Source: Ypsolopha sequella
Lineage: Eukaryota; Arthropoda; Insecta; Lepidoptera; Ypsolophidae
Length of the DNA: 64,000 bases
NCBI GenBank assembly: GCA_934047225.1
Contig: OW203988.1
Span: forward strand, 6,730,229 to 6,794,228
Direction: 5' to 3'
Positions 53,484-64,000 of this stretch are shown piece after piece (position 1 is the first letter of the stretch; each line of letters begins with the position of its first letter). The notes beneath the pieces were generated by a model. It was given only the letters and a program-made list of their open reading frames with translations. It was not told where the DNA came from and made no database searches. The translations under genes and the position numbers were made by a program.

Positions 53484-54227
53484 TTATTACATACGGCTTG
53501 AACACTCACGTGTGATTGTTGTTGACTATATGCCAACCGTTTCACCGATACAATTTATTATTATTATTAAAAATTCTTTATTGCACAAATAAAAACATGT
53601 ACATAGGCGAGCTTAATGCTAATTAGCATTTTCTTCCAGCTAATCTTTGGCGATGTAGAACTTGTCAAGGGTAGTGCTTCGATGAGGAAAAAGTATTATG
53701 ACTAGTATTAATTTTAACTAAAATTATTATATAGGTTAAATACATACATATTTAACTTATAATCAAATACATATACTACATCTATATCCTAATAATACAT
53801 ACACTGATACATATAAATATATAAACACAAATAGTATTTACGAGAGGTTAAACAAAGATTATAACCTTAAACACGTATTTAGAGTTGACCCATTTGTTTA
53901 TTTTGTAGATCAAGGTAATGTTGATATACCTTGTTTTTAAAAGTAGTCACCGATGTAGCCTCGCGTATATGAAGTGGAAGATTATTCCAGTCGAATTGCT
54001 GACACAGTAAAGGAATTCGAATACATTTGAGTAGAATGTTCTGGAGTACGGAGAAGCAGTGCTTTACTTGGACGTAGAAGACGGCATTTCAATTTCGGCA
54101 TTATCAAGGCGAGTGTCGTTCTTAGGACGACGACGCGGCGTTCACCGTCGTTGGCAACGGGTGAAACGGTTGGCATATAATCAACAACAATCACACGTGA
54201 GTGTTCAACCCGTATGTAATAATAACC
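53484..54227. mobile_element. Foldback element split by a LINE 3' end
   Basis: TATTATTACATACGGCTTGA and GTGTGATTGTTGTTGACTAT at 53484-53535 pair with the inverse at 54165-54227 (ATAATCAACAACAATCACAC, GTATGTAATAATA). The roughly 570 bases between are LINE-derived (53558-54130), so the LINE landed in the foldback loop. Confidence 0.7.
53558..54130 (-). pseudogene. LINE C-terminal fragment, one-base deletion
   Basis: On the minus strand, KCRLLRPSKALLLRTPEHST and NSFTVSAIRL in one frame continue as WNNLPLHIREATSVTTFKNK in the next, showing one missing base at about 53991. A stop follows at about 53890, then AT-rich UTR and a (TAA)n tail at 53560-53572. This is the C-terminus of a CR1/Jockey-like LINE. 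A similar 3' end lies at 61590-61690. Confidence 0.65.
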
Positions 54228-54737
54228 TAGGTATTCTATAGAATACCAGATTATACAGATTGCCGATAACATATATTATGCATATGTGCCATATCAAATG
54301 CATATTATGTCTAATTTCAAGGCAATTTGACAACTATTTTCAGATTTTAGCATGCTTTCAGGAATAGTAAGCAACAAAAAAAAAGTAGAATGAAAGCCGC
54401 CCTTTCAAATGTTAAACAGTTAGGGCAAAAACATTTTTAGCACCCTTTCTTTTTGGCCAAAGAGAAAAAGAGAAAAAATACTTTTGTGACTTTAAAACTT
54501 TTCTTCAAGTTGATATATAAGTATAATGAATCTCTATAAGTACATAATATAATAAAAGAGTGGAACCCCGTGTGTCTGCAGATTGAAGAAAAGTAATAAA
54601 AATAGAACGGGGGTGGCTAAAGAAGAGTAATATAACACAAATTAGCGATTTTTAGAATTCTTTTCTGTTTGTCTGTTTGTTCGCGCACATCTCTGAGACC
54701 ACTGAACGGATTTGGATGCGGTTTTACAATAACAATA

Positions 54738-54932
54738 ATAACAATTTTTGTGAAATTCGTTAAATGAAATTTCGACTCCCCATAGTGATTCACTCGGGAC
54801 TGAAAATGAATTTCTATGGGAAGCCGAAATTTCATTTTACGAATTTCACAAAAATTGTTATTGATCCAAGATACTGACCACTTATCAAGCCTCCGGTATG
54901 AATTTGGACGATGATCAAAAAGTCACCTTGTA
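54738..54932. mobile_element. Foldback MITE, family A, copy 3, left tip lost
   Basis: AACAATTTTTGTGAAATTCG to GATCAAAAAGTCACCTTGTA; matches the 25068 and 33928 copies from the inner left arm onward. Confidence 0.75.
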
Positions 54933-56579
54933 TATAAGGGGTTTTATATATATAAGGGATGTTAATAAATTTACGCCCAAGCCGAAAACGGGGCAGAGTT
55001 GAATAAACGCGGGTGGAGCCGCGGTCAAAAGGCAAGTTATTTAATAAGTCTCTCAGCTGTGACAGACAGACGTACGGAACATGAATCATACCATAAGGTA
55101 CTCTTCTCACTTTGACTACGTAAACATGAAGCAATGCCATGGCCACACTCCTTATTAAAAACCTCTTCTGGACCTTGAAGGTCATGTGAATGCATAAGTA
55201 ATACAAACTAATAATAAGGAAAGGCCAATGACATCTTACATACATTCTATTTCATTTCATTAATTAAAATAACAAAAAGTAATTCCATTTCTTTCTTTCT
55301 TTCATTACACTTACATAACTAGACATGAAACCCGAAACTAACTACCACATCATTATGAGATCAAATTTAGGCTATTCTTGTTCGATATAAAAAGATCGTG
55401 GAGACATGAAAGAAGATGTGGTGATCAGAAAAAGAATGCTTCGAAGGTGTATGCATCCAGAGAGGATAAATGTACGACTGAAAAATATATGGTACATAAA
55501 TGAAAGGTAAAGGGATGTTTACATAGCATAGGTATAGGTTAAGTTTTAAATCAGGGTTCAGCAGAATACCAGCGCTGTGGCTCCCACTGCAGCATTAACC
55601 TGAGCTGTTTATCCTTTATTTAGTTACCATTTTTTTCTGAATGCTATATTTGCTGTTTATTAACTTTTATTGTTTGTGATTTTGAATGTATGTGTTATTT
55701 TTCTCGTGTCGGTGGTATTTTAAAATGAAGTGCTTCTCTTCCTTTTTTTTTCTATTATCGACATACTAAAAAAGGGTAAAGTCAAAACCACTCACAATCG
55801 AAAAGCTTTTATAACTTGATTGATAGAAGCGAAAGAGGGCTATAATCTAGATATTGGATCGGAACTAAATCGGTTATTAAACAATACCAATTAAATACAA
55901 GGTGGCTTGGATTTATATGTATGTCTTGGCAATATCGTAAAATTTGCCATATTATCGTGAAGCATGAAATAAGAAATTTACGGTAGATTCCAACAAAAAT
56001 TCAAAAATAGGTGCGACGACGAGCAAAGCGAGAAGGAGCATGTTAGGCTACTAGTGATCATTAATTAGGAGCCGAGCGAAGTGACGCGACCCCTTCAGTT
56101 TTAACAAATTTCACGATGTGGCCGATCAGATAATGAAATTGTAAATTCTACGATATGGCTACTACATATAGACAAACTTATATTGGACTCTGATAAGACA
56201 GGCTCTATTTTTTCTTAATTTGAATTTTCCGTTTTATGTCCCCATTTTTTCAGGTTGATCGGTATGAAAGCATTTTCTTTATCATTATGTAATAAGTCTG
56301 ACATTGAACTTTGTTTCTGAACATTCTCGACTATGAAAGGTGACAGTCTCGAAACAATAGCTACTATAATTTATTTATTTTAATTTAAAATAAAACGAAC
56401 TAGTGGAACTCACTGAGGATTGCGTAGGTACAGTGGTGACCGCATCAACTAAGACACATTGGACTTTGTACCGATCTTATATTCTTCTCTGTAGGGGCTA
56501 ATGTCGTACTGCAAGTGTATAGCTTGATGTGGTCTCCACTGTACAATACTTGAAAAAAATATCACCCTACATGAGAGTT
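54933..56579. other. ABCD3 intron 2, no gene seen
   Basis: No supported frame. At 55550-55610 the word ACCAGCGCTGTGGCTCCCAC and neighbours look like part of a repeat; at about 56010-56090 there are GAGCAAAGCGAGAAGG and GGAGCCGAGCGAAGTGACG words. Neither can be classified from this window. Confidence 0.35.
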
Positions 56580-56925
56580 TTAAGGCGCTATATGCTGCGA
56601 AAGTGCTGCCACTTTAGAAAAATATACATTATTTACTTACTAGAATAATTATTGAAAATCAGCTCAAGTAAATCTATTTTTAAATAGCATAGTTCTCATA
56701 GACAACGTCTTTGATGAGCTAAAATTTTAGCTTAGGCCAAAAGCAGCCGTTTTTGGCATAAGTTAAAATTTTAGCTCATCAAAGACGTTGTCTATGAAAA
56801 CTATGCTATGTAAAAATAGTTCATTGCTATATCTAAGCATTTACTTAGCAGATTTTTAGTTATTCTAGTAAGTAATGTTTTTTTTTTCTAAAGTGGCAGC
56901 ACTTTAGCAGCATATAGCGCCTTAA
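56580..56925. mobile_element. TTAA-type foldback MITE, 346 bp
   Basis: TTAA at 56580-56583 and 56922-56925. Tips TTAAGGCGCTATATGCTGC and its perfect inverse; further arms CTATTTTTAAATAGCATAG and ATAGACAACGTCTTTGATGA pair with their inverses. It shares its right TTAA with the piggyBac that follows. Confidence 0.85.
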
Positions 56926-59508
56926 CCCTTTCAAGACGACTTTTTTCATTGAAGAGCAGCTGAAATTTACACATTGAATATCAGTACTGACGTTTTTTGT
57001 ATTATTTTTATGAAACCTGAAAAATTTTCCGGCTTCATTTTCATTGATTTTCAGGCATGGGAATTATAGTCCCAACAGTCTTTTACGGGTGGTACATTAT
57101 GATACCAATAGGCTTTACATGTACTGAAAGATAATTCTATTGGGTCATATTTCGGTAAAATAAAAAGTCTTGATAATGAAATAAAAAAGTATTTATTCTT
57201 ACATCTACGTATGGCATATACATTGAATCTTATTATCTATGTATGATACGGTGTAAAACAGAATTTGCACAAAGGCACACTACATTGTGCACATATCGTA
57301 CGAGTACGCCGATCTCTCTTCTGCTGAGAGCATCGCACACACCTCCGTCTTACGAGACCTTCAATGGGCAAGTGGTCACCAACGTTTGCCAACTCTTTCG
57401 ATGTTTTTGATGGACGGCCATAGGATCTTTTCCTTTTCATTTTACTGTTTTTCCGTCCTTCAGAAAGAATTGCTTCTGCGAGAGGAACCAAAAAATCTAG
57501 TAGTGGTATTTTTTTTCTGTGCAAATCGTTGTGAATGACCCAGGCATTCACGACTGCAGACATCAACAGCTTGAAAAATACCTTCTTCCACCACTTTGCT
57601 GACTTGCGATCGAGATCATATAGGGTAGACATTTGATCGGCCATGTCAACACCTCCCATATGTGCATTGTAGAACGCGATACTGTCTGGACATGGTATAT
57701 CTAGCTTCTCACCGTTCTTTTGCTTTCGTTGTGTGGTAGAAACGGTAGGAGAATGGCAGTTGCTTAGAACATACACATCTTTGGTATCACGCCATTTGGC
57801 AAAAAGTGTACCGTTTTTGTTAGTGAGAAGTTCCATGTCTCCACGATTCTTCAATTTGTTGTCAGTTTTTGGAATATTTTTTCGTGTCTGTATGCATGTG
57901 CCCACAGCAGGAAACTCAATTGTATCAATGAGATGCACTGATGTGAAAAACCTGTCGAAGCACAAAGACACTTGCGGCTTTTTTATAGTGTTTGCAAGTT
58001 TCAGTACTACACGTTCTCCAAGTGTACCTTCCTCAACAGTTGTCTCTTTTCCGCAGTAAATATTCATATAGTAAGTGTAACCTGATAAAGAGTCACATCT
58101 TTGCCAAATTTTTATTCCTCGTTTTACAGGTTTCAAGGGCTGATATTGTTTCAGGGTTGATCTTCCTTTGAACTTTGTCATAGATTCATCTATGCTTTGA
58201 CGAGAACTGTCAGATCTGCAGTTTTGAAATGTCTGTTTGAAACACGATACAACTTCTTCAATATAATATATCTTGCTTGCATTCTCTGGTTTATTTGGAT
58301 CGTTAAAATACAGCTTTGACATTAGTAACTTACAACGATCTCTTGATATTGCAGCTTTTATAGCAGCATTTCCGAGAGAAGGATTTTTGGACCAATAGGC
58401 GTTGAAGGATGGCAAGCGGTTGTATGACATAATGAGAGTACATGCGATCACCACCATTAACTCACCTACATCTGTGTGAACAACATTTTTACCACCAGTT
58501 TGTTGAAGGATATCTAGACGAATGTTGGTGCATTGGGTTATAAAAATCCACAAGCTTTTGGGAAACAGCTGTTTGAATATTTCAAACTCTGTCGAAATAT
58601 GTTGAAGTGTGGAGGTGATTGTGGGATTTACAATTGCCGGAACAGATAGGCGAGGTTCAAAATTATTTGGTGGAGGGCCCCACAGAATTCGATTATCACC
58701 AGGTGGAAGATCTTGGTGAGATGGTGCTGGATCTGTGAACGCCAAATCAGACCCAACATTATCTATTTCAGAAGCTAGTCTAGCGTTATCTGTCTGGCAA
58801 CTGCTACTAGGTCCTGCTTCCATTAGGTCTTCCAAGGTTATCAGCCCATCATCTTCTATTTCACAGTTCGAGGATTCACTGGTTGATGCATTATGAAACG
58901 GCTCTGGATTATAATCTTCATCACTATCACTTGCACCTCCGAAAGGATCCTCAGCGCTGCCTTCATCCGTATCAGAAGCCTGTTCTTGAGCCATAATTCT
59001 TTCCAACTCCGACTTCGAGAGCTTTCTTCGTCTCATATCTATCTGAAACTCACATGGGTGTATAGATATAAAAAGTATCGCTATGGTCTATTGGTATTGA
59101 GCAATACCGGTCATAAATGTCTGTTGGTGTAAAATTACACCAAGATAACTTCAGCAAGGTGGTCAGTAAAATTTACGCATAAAACAAACTACAATGTGCG
59201 ATAGACAGGTGAAATAATTAATCAGCATTGTTCTTACCTGCAATCTTGCTAATTATCTGTTGATTATTTGTAAAATAAGCCAAAATACACTCAATAACCG
59301 AGTTTTGCCTTCAACCGTTTGCACAGAAATGAAAGTTCATAGACAAAATTTTTTTTTTTTTTAATATAAGTGTTGCCATAACAATGTCTAGACTGTAAAG
59401 GACGACATTGGGTGAAAACAGTACCGAAACAATGCTAAATTTAGGCAGCAGACTTTTTTGAACATGCGATGGTACGTTATCATACCAATAGTCTTGAAAG
59501 GTAGTCAT
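56926..59508 (-). mobile_element. piggyBac-type transposon with intact transposase
   Basis: Left end: TTAA (56922-56925) then CCCTTTCAAGACGAC. Right end: GTCTTGAAAGG at 59491-59501, then seven bases, then TTAA at 59509-59512, so the right tip is close to but not an exact inverse at the very end. Subterminal words GGTACATTATGATACCAATAG (left) and GGTACGTTATCATACCAATA (right) are also shared. The single gene inside is intact. The element is in antisense in ABCD3 intron 2. Confidence 0.75.
57237..59036 (-). CDS. piggyBac-family transposase, intact 599 residues
   Basis: Cut-and-paste DNA transposase acting at TTAA. ATG at 59036 (MRRRKLSKSELERIMAQ), an acidic Ser/Asp-rich N-terminus (about 1-80), then the DDE_Tnp_1_7 core. 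Catalytic aspartates are in SIDESMTKFKGR (near 275), in CFDRFFTSVHLID (near 350) and in NAHMGGVDMADQM (near 455); the RGIKIWQRCDS and WWKKVFFKLL blocks typical of the family are present. The C-terminus is a cysteine-rich domain (RRRCVRCSQQKRD, CAQCSVPLCKFCF) that binds the element ends. No stop or shift in 600 codons and the length fits piggyBac transposases. It may be a recent, possibly active copy, or a gene kept by selection; flanking inverted ends favour the first. Confidence 0.93.
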   Translation of the reverse strand: MRRRKLSKSELERIMAQEQASDTDEGSAEDPFGGASDSDEDYNPEPFHNASTSESSNCEIEDDGLITLEDLMEAGPSSSCQTDNARLASEIDNVGSDLAFTDPAPSHQDLPPGDNRILWGPPPNNFEPRLSVPAIVNPTITSTLQHISTEFEIFKQLFPKSLWIFITQCTNIRLDILQQTGGKNVVHTDVGELMVVIACTLIMSYNRLPSFNAYWSKNPSLGNAAIKAAISRDRCKLLMSKLYFNDPNKPENASKIYYIEEVVSCFKQTFQNCRSDSSRQSIDESMTKFKGRSTLKQYQPLKPVKRGIKIWQRCDSLSGYTYYMNIYCGKETTVEEGTLGERVVLKLANTIKKPQVSLCFDRFFTSVHLIDTIEFPAVGTCIQTRKNIPKTDNKLKNRGDMELLTNKNGTLFAKWRDTKDVYVLSNCHSPTVSTTQRKQKNGEKLDIPCPDSIAFYNAHMGGVDMADQMSTLYDLDRKSAKWWKKVFFKLLMSAVVNAWVIHNDLHRKKIPLLDFLVPLAEAILSEGRKNSKMKRKRSYGRPSKTSKELANVGDHLPIEGLVRRRCVRCSQQKRDRRTRTICAQCSVPLCKFCFTPYHT

Positions 59509-59512
59509 TTAA

Positions 59513-59858
59513 GTAAATTATCAAATTCTTAGGGTTCCGGAATCACTCTCGTGTCTCTTTCACAAAGGTTTTTCTCTAACTCTGTTTAGAGTAGGGATTT
59601 GAAATTTAGCACCAATTTAGGTCTCCATGACGCACACATAAATATAAATATTTAAAAAAAATGCGAAAGGGGTAGAATTGTGCTTAAGGAAATGAAAACC
59701 TTTTTTTTTTGACACGTGAAATTTATTAATATGTTATTATTATTTATTGCAGTGCTCCTATGGTGTGTATAACTCAAACAATATTCATATTTTTCCACAT
59801 AATAATATGAATAAATAATCATATTATTTTTATAACAAATAACCTTATATTGTTTCAG
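59513..59858. other. ABCD3 intron 2, 3' part
   Basis: AT-rich sequence with GGGTTCCGGAATCAC near 59532, otherwise plain; closes with TGTTTCAG before exon 3. Confidence 0.5.
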
Positions 59859-59928
59859 GTCAATTATATCAATGAATAAGAAAGAATTTCTAAGACTTCT
59901 CACACAATTTTTCACAGCTATGCCCTTG
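59859..59928 (+). CDS. ABCD3: ABCD3 (PMP70) exon 3
   Basis: A 70-base exon between TTGTTTCAG and GTGAGT. Joined to exon 2 (GG+G) it reads G-SIISMNKKEFLRLLTQFF-TAMPL, the segment between the first two transmembrane helices of the ABCD family, where vertebrate PMP70 has a closely similar stretch ending AAMPL. Ends in phase 0. Too short for a frame search; found by homology and phase. Confidence 0.88.
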
Positions 59929-60171
59929 GTGAGTCATCTTAAATTATGTACAGACACCTGCACTTTAAGCTCCCTATTTGCAAACGGCTAGGACTGTAGG
60001 TATCATATTCGATCCTCTTGTTGCTAAGGAACATGAGGCTCTATGGAGTCAACCGAGGTCAAAGTATTTAGGACTCACAGAAAATTCAAAATAAAATTGT
60101 CATACATTTAGTATGGAATAAAGTTATTTATTTATTACGCAAAACGTGCCAAGTTGCGCCGCGGCCGACCA

Positions 60172-60321
60172 GGAGCCGTATTTTTGAATCATTCGTTTTC
60201 AATTTACGTGCCAAAGTATATACCCATCTCACGTAGCACGTCAGAACTTTCATTTGCAAGATGAGACAGGTATATATTTTAGAACGTGAATTGAAAACGA
60301 ACGATTCAAAAATACGGCTCC
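60172..60321. mobile_element. Foldback MITE (GGAGCCGTATTTTTGAATC)
   Basis: AGGAGCCGTATTTTTGAATC, then TCGTTTTCAATTTACGTGC; inverse at 60280-60321. Loop about 60 bp. In ABCD3 intron 3. Confidence 0.8.
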
Positions 60322-60325
60322 AGGT

Positions 60326-60470
60326 CCAGTGTTTAATCGCACGCGCCGCCACTAGTTGAATCACAAGTGCAAGAAGCGTGACGTACTGTTTAATCGCAAA
60401 AATATCGTGTCACAGTTCGCGCTTGTGATTGAACTAAGTCGCATCGCGCGCGATTAAACACTATGCTACG
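60326..60470. mobile_element. Foldback MITE (GTGTTTAATCGCGCGCG), copy 2
   Basis: CAGTGTTTAATCGCACGCG to CGCGCGATTAAACACTATGC; matches 7169-7318 including GCGTGACGTACTGTTTAATC. Confidence 0.78.
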
Positions 60471-60558
60471 GGCCCTGGTGCTTTTAAAGCTACTAAGGTC
60501 GTCCGTCCCTACAAAGTGGATTGGTCCTGGCTTCATGTGAGATAGGTTAGCTTGTAGG

Positions 60559-60888
60559 CAGTGGCGTATTTGAAGATTTAGCGCCCTGGGCCTGTAAGGT
60601 TTACCGCCCCATAAAATAACGAGAAGAAAGCAAAAATAATTCAATCATAAAATATAATGAATTCCAACAGTGTGTTGACGTGGGCTAAGAATGGTGATAA
60701 TGAATGAAAAAACTAAAAAGACCATGCAAACACCATTTATTTAATATTTACATTTATTCCTGATGGCCAAATTAGTTACAAAATTCTTCAATCACACTAA
60801 CGGATTGTGTCAAGTCAACTTGTGCCGCCCCTCGCAGCCTGCCGCCCCGGGCCATGGCCCTTTTGGCCCTTGGGTAAATACGGCACTG
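60559..60888. mobile_element. hAT-type MITE, 330 bp, TSD CTTGTAGG
   Basis: Tips CAGTGGCGTATTTG and (inverted) CAGTGCCGTATTTA, flanked by the perfect octamer CTTGTAGG at 60551-60558 and 60889-60896. Subterminal GCGCCCTGGGCC and GCCCCGGGCCATGGCCC words. No transposase. Confidence 0.92.
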
Positions 60889-60904
60889 CTTGTAGGCTAC
60901 CAGC

Positions 60905-61135
60905 GGGCCTATTGTGTATCTCTAGTTGCCTTCTGGACTGGGTGTCTATCATCAAAAACATAGATATACTATCGAATTCCGATGTCCTTAGGATATTTTC
61001 GCACTTTAAGTGACGACACAGATTGTTAATACTTCAATACCCACTAAAGGCAATTTTGAAATTTCAGTTTTTAGCTATGTTTTTGATGATAGGCACCTCG
61101 TGCAGTTGGCAACTAAAGATACAGAATAGGGGGGC
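60905..61135. mobile_element. Foldback MITE, family F, copy 4 (inverted)
   Basis: GGGCCTATTGTGTATCTCTAG at the left and CTAAAGATACAGAATAGGGG at the right; reverse orientation relative to 6142-6612. Confidence 0.75.
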
Positions 61136-61173
61136 AGGTCTCTTTATGTTTAGGTTTTGTACACTAAAACTGC

Positions 61174-61470
61174 AGCAGCGGTAGCTCAGGGGTTGAACGC
61201 TGGCCTCTCAATCTTGAGATCCAGGTTCCATCCCCGGTCGGGCATGCACCAATGAGTTTTTCGGAATTTATTTGCATAGTATTTGTTCTTACTTACCACT
61301 TGCTGAACGATGAAGGAAAACATTATAAGGAAACCTGCATGCCCTAAAAAGTACGAAGTACGGCGATAGGGCTCACCATCCATCACGTTGGGACGTAATA
61401 ATCGTCGGTGAAACGCGGGTGTACCGAGTGTGGTCTGTGACTGGCCCCCCTGACATCCACTCGGGATTTT
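61174..61470 (+). mobile_element. tRNA-headed SINE, family 1, copy 2
   Basis: AGCAGCGGTAGCTCAGGGG head, B-box position GGTTCCATCCCC (one change from consensus), body through GGCGATAGGGCTCACC and GGGTGTACCGAG, and an extra 3' part CTGACATCCACTCGGGA with a T run. Matches 21984-22260. Confidence 0.8.
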
Positions 61471-61589
61471 TTTTTGTAAGTACACTATAAAAAATCGAGC
61501 AGTACGATCAACGATTCGTCGGCGTAACCTGATTGATGATTGTACCAAAGCCCCATTGATAGTGATGATAAAAAATCATTAAATATGTA

Positions 61590-61790
61590 TGAATGTTCTT
61601 TTAATACATTAAAAGATATGTACACAGGTGAGCTTATCTCTAAAAAGAGATTTCTTCCAGCAAACCTAAGCGGGAAAGGGAAATTTTATTAAAATAAGTA
61701 ATCATACATACGTGTACTACAAAAGATATATCCTAAATAATAATATATATATATATTACGATACCTTAACAAAATATACATACATAATTA
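61590..61790 (-). mobile_element. LINE 3' terminal fragment
   Basis: GTACACAGGTGAGCTTATC and AGATTTCTTCCAGC resemble 53595-53645 (GTACATAGGCGAGCTTAATG, TTTCTTCCAGC), the 3' end of the LINE there. No coding part. Confidence 0.5.
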
Positions 61791-61856
61791 TAATATACTT
61801 ACTTACCTATAATACATATGAAGTATACATAAACTTATGTTATAATTCCTTTACAG

Positions 61857-61954
61857 ATATCCCTAGTAAACAATATGCTGAGATGGAGTATAGGCGAGAT
61901 GAAGCTTCGCATACGTACAAACCTGACGATGCACTTGTACCAAAACTATATGAA
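61857..61954 (+). CDS. ABCD3: ABCD3 (PMP70) exon 4
   Basis: A 98-base exon between TTCCTTTACAG and GTGAGT, phase 0 in and phase 2 out. It reads ISLVNNMLRWSIGEMKLRIR and TNLTMHLYQNYM, the conserved second transmembrane and cytosolic segment of ABCD proteins (family pattern ISLVNNxLxxxxxExKLxxR). The next exon, expected to begin near the YxxAFTYYK block, was not found before 64000, so intron 4 exceeds 2 kb and the nucleotide-binding domain lies outside the window. Confidence 0.9.
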
Positions 61955-64000
61955 GTGAGTATTGTTATTTTTTTTAATTTTTGTGTAAAGAAAAGTGTTT
62001 ATTTATAGGTCCCGGGCTGAATTAAGAGCGCTCTTCTTTCCCTTTCTCTCCCACAACAGGCGTATTCACATAAGAGGGAGGTAAAAACCTCCCCTCTCTT
62101 TGTTGGTGTGTATTGAAATAGGGAAATGAGTATATTTAAAGGCACAATAAATAAACAGAAGTTGCTGACCAAATCAACATCCTGTATATTATTTCAGCCC
62201 CCACAATTTGTGTTGTTTAATTTATTGCGCCTTTAAATAATTAAAAAGTTAATTTTAGAGATATATAATTGTATACTATATATTTCAATTTAATGTATAG
62301 TAAAATTCTCAATTTTTAAGAGGTTATCGCACAGTTTCTGATTTGAGAAAACTTTGTTAATCGTTACTTATATACAAATACAAATTATTTATTATCCTCG
62401 TAAAAAATAAGTATTAAATTTACCCTGAACTGAGAAAAAACCCGCCTCTCAGGGTAAAGGTCCACATCAAATAAATATAATTGAAATTTTGATACATCGG
62501 CAATCATAAACCTAATCATAACATGACATTTTAAGTTATTAGTACATTACGATACGAGAGCGATGAATCGTTTCTTGCACGAGTTTCGTATAATTTTTTA
62601 TAGCACAAGTGCGGAAAATGCCGACTTTACGCACGCGCGTGCGTAAAGTGGTCATTTTACGCACGGTGTGCTATAAAGAAATTTACATTTACATGCAAAA
62701 AATTATATAATTACAACTAAAACTAAACATGCATTATTTAAATATAAGTCATAAAATAGCTTAACTATCTTAACTAATAGCTTAACTAATCGCTTAACTT
62801 GATCATTATTATTATGGTATATTATTGATATTAAAACATGCTAAAATTATTGTCTGTAGCCAACTCAAAAATTTAGTCCCCTGTCTGGTTTGTCTGCTTT
62901 GTAGATATTTAACCGCAGATATAGCTTTAAAATATTGATCAGCAATCATATCTGAATCTGGATCATGATTTACTATCAGGGATAATTGCGCAGACTCACT
63001 TTCCGCCGTTATTACTATAGTATTGAATGTGAAAAGAACAGTGGGTCTACCGCGTAATTCTCATTTTCATCAACATCAACTTGAGATTGAAATTTGACGT
63101 GCGTGCGACGACGCCCGCCTAACATGCCATCTCTTTTGCATGCGTTGAATTTCGCATCCATTTGCTTGAAGTTGATACAAATGAGAATTACGCGGTAGAG
63201 CCGACTAGAGCCCCGGAACTTTCCTTGGTGGCACGTGACGTAAAACACGGATCTAAATCGTTTTGAACGCGGATTTTCTAAGGTCATACATTTCATACAT
63301 AACAAACATGCTTGATTAGTTACTACAGTGAGAAAAGGCGAATGTTTAAAGTAATAGTGTTATATTTTAATCGTATACAGGCGGTGAACGAAAAACACAT
63401 TGAAGTCTGATAAGCGTTAAAAAATGACCAGACGAAAACTGTGTTGAACCAATTTGAGTATGGCGACGGCTCTAATAGCTTTCTCTGTTTCTTTGAGTCG
63501 GCCAATCGTGGCTGGCCCGGCACTCCCAAAAAGATTCAGTCGATCGTTTATCGTTCGAGCATACGTCCAACTCTGACGCACGCATAAAAAGTGTGATAGA
63601 GATGGATATACGACCGAACGATATTCGATCGCATTTTGTCACTTTGGAGTAGGCCCTCAGGCCGCGGCAGTAAATAATGCACATCGTACACGTCGTAGCT
63701 CGTCGTAGCTCTGTCACACGAAGCACTAACAGTCCGGTGACAGAAATGACGCTCTACAAAGCCGATGATAGCCGATGTGCATTACTTACTGCCGCGACCT
63801 GTACAAACCAATCACGAGCCTTTTACCTTTTTGAGTGTCTGGTACCGTTTTCGAATGATAATTTTATTTGTTTGAAACGCTTCTCCTATGTTTTTACATT
63901 CGCCGTAATGCAGGTAAATAGAACCATTAGCAGAAAATTTTGTGGGTTGTTTCCTGTTTCAATTTATTTTGTTTTCTTGAAATTTTTTAATCCAAACATT
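61955..64000 (+). other. ABCD3 intron 4, incomplete, with foldbacks
   Basis: No exon 5 seen. Contents: a CG-rich palindrome at 62596-62682 whose core CTTTACGCACGC is followed by its exact inverse; a foldback at 63047-63201 with CTACCGCGTAATTCTCATTT arms; a foldback at about 63665-63800 with CGCGGCAGTAAATAATGCAC arms. The remainder is AT-rich without a supported frame. Confidence 0.5.

Noticed and set aside
61955..64000. ABCD3 exon 5
   Set aside because: Looked for codons of the next conserved block (AFTYYK, DNRIANPDQ) after an AG acceptor in the right phase; none found.

Overview
The window is AT-rich animal genomic DNA and reads as an insect genome, most likely lepidopteran (moth or butterfly). 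I base this on a split peroxisomal ABC-transporter gene, an intronless heat-inducible Hsp70 with heat-shock elements, a mariner and a piggyBac transposon, RTE and CR1/Jockey-type LINE pieces, and dense short inverted-repeat elements of the kind usual in Lepidoptera. The species call is inference. No prokaryotic operon, CRISPR array or virus was seen.

Layout. From 1 to about 32.6 kb I find no host gene. It is a mosaic of mobile-element relics: foldback MITEs in several repeated families (many bounded by TTAA), two tandem-repeat arrays, a mariner copy with a broken transposase sitting inside an older MITE, hAT-type MITEs with exact 8-bp target duplications (one splitting an RTE relic), tRNA-headed SINEs, and a 3.4-kb 5'-truncated LINE on the minus strand (28.24-31.64 kb). 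From 33.0 to 36.2 kb lies a probable small host gene on the plus strand, two exons in matching phase, about 190 residues, not recognised. At 40.7-42.9 kb is a minus-strand Hsp70 with TATA box and heat-shock elements; its C-terminal EEVD signal is present in the DNA but out of frame. From 48.1 kb to past the window end runs the plus-strand gene for the peroxisomal half-transporter ABCD3 (PMP70): four exons are visible (48332-48438, 52035-52289, 59859-59928, 61857-61954) and their splice phases agree; the rest lies beyond 64 kb. Its introns hold a 1.47-kb non-coding DNA transposon with perfect 8-bp target duplication, hAT MITEs, a LINE tail, and a full-length intact piggyBac transposase gene in antisense.

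The three host genes do different jobs (cytosolic chaperone, peroxisomal fatty-acyl import, unknown) and give no sign of acting together. The main story is the nesting and stacking of mobile elements, which gives relative insertion ages. All boundaries were read by eye; none was checked by alignment or database search.
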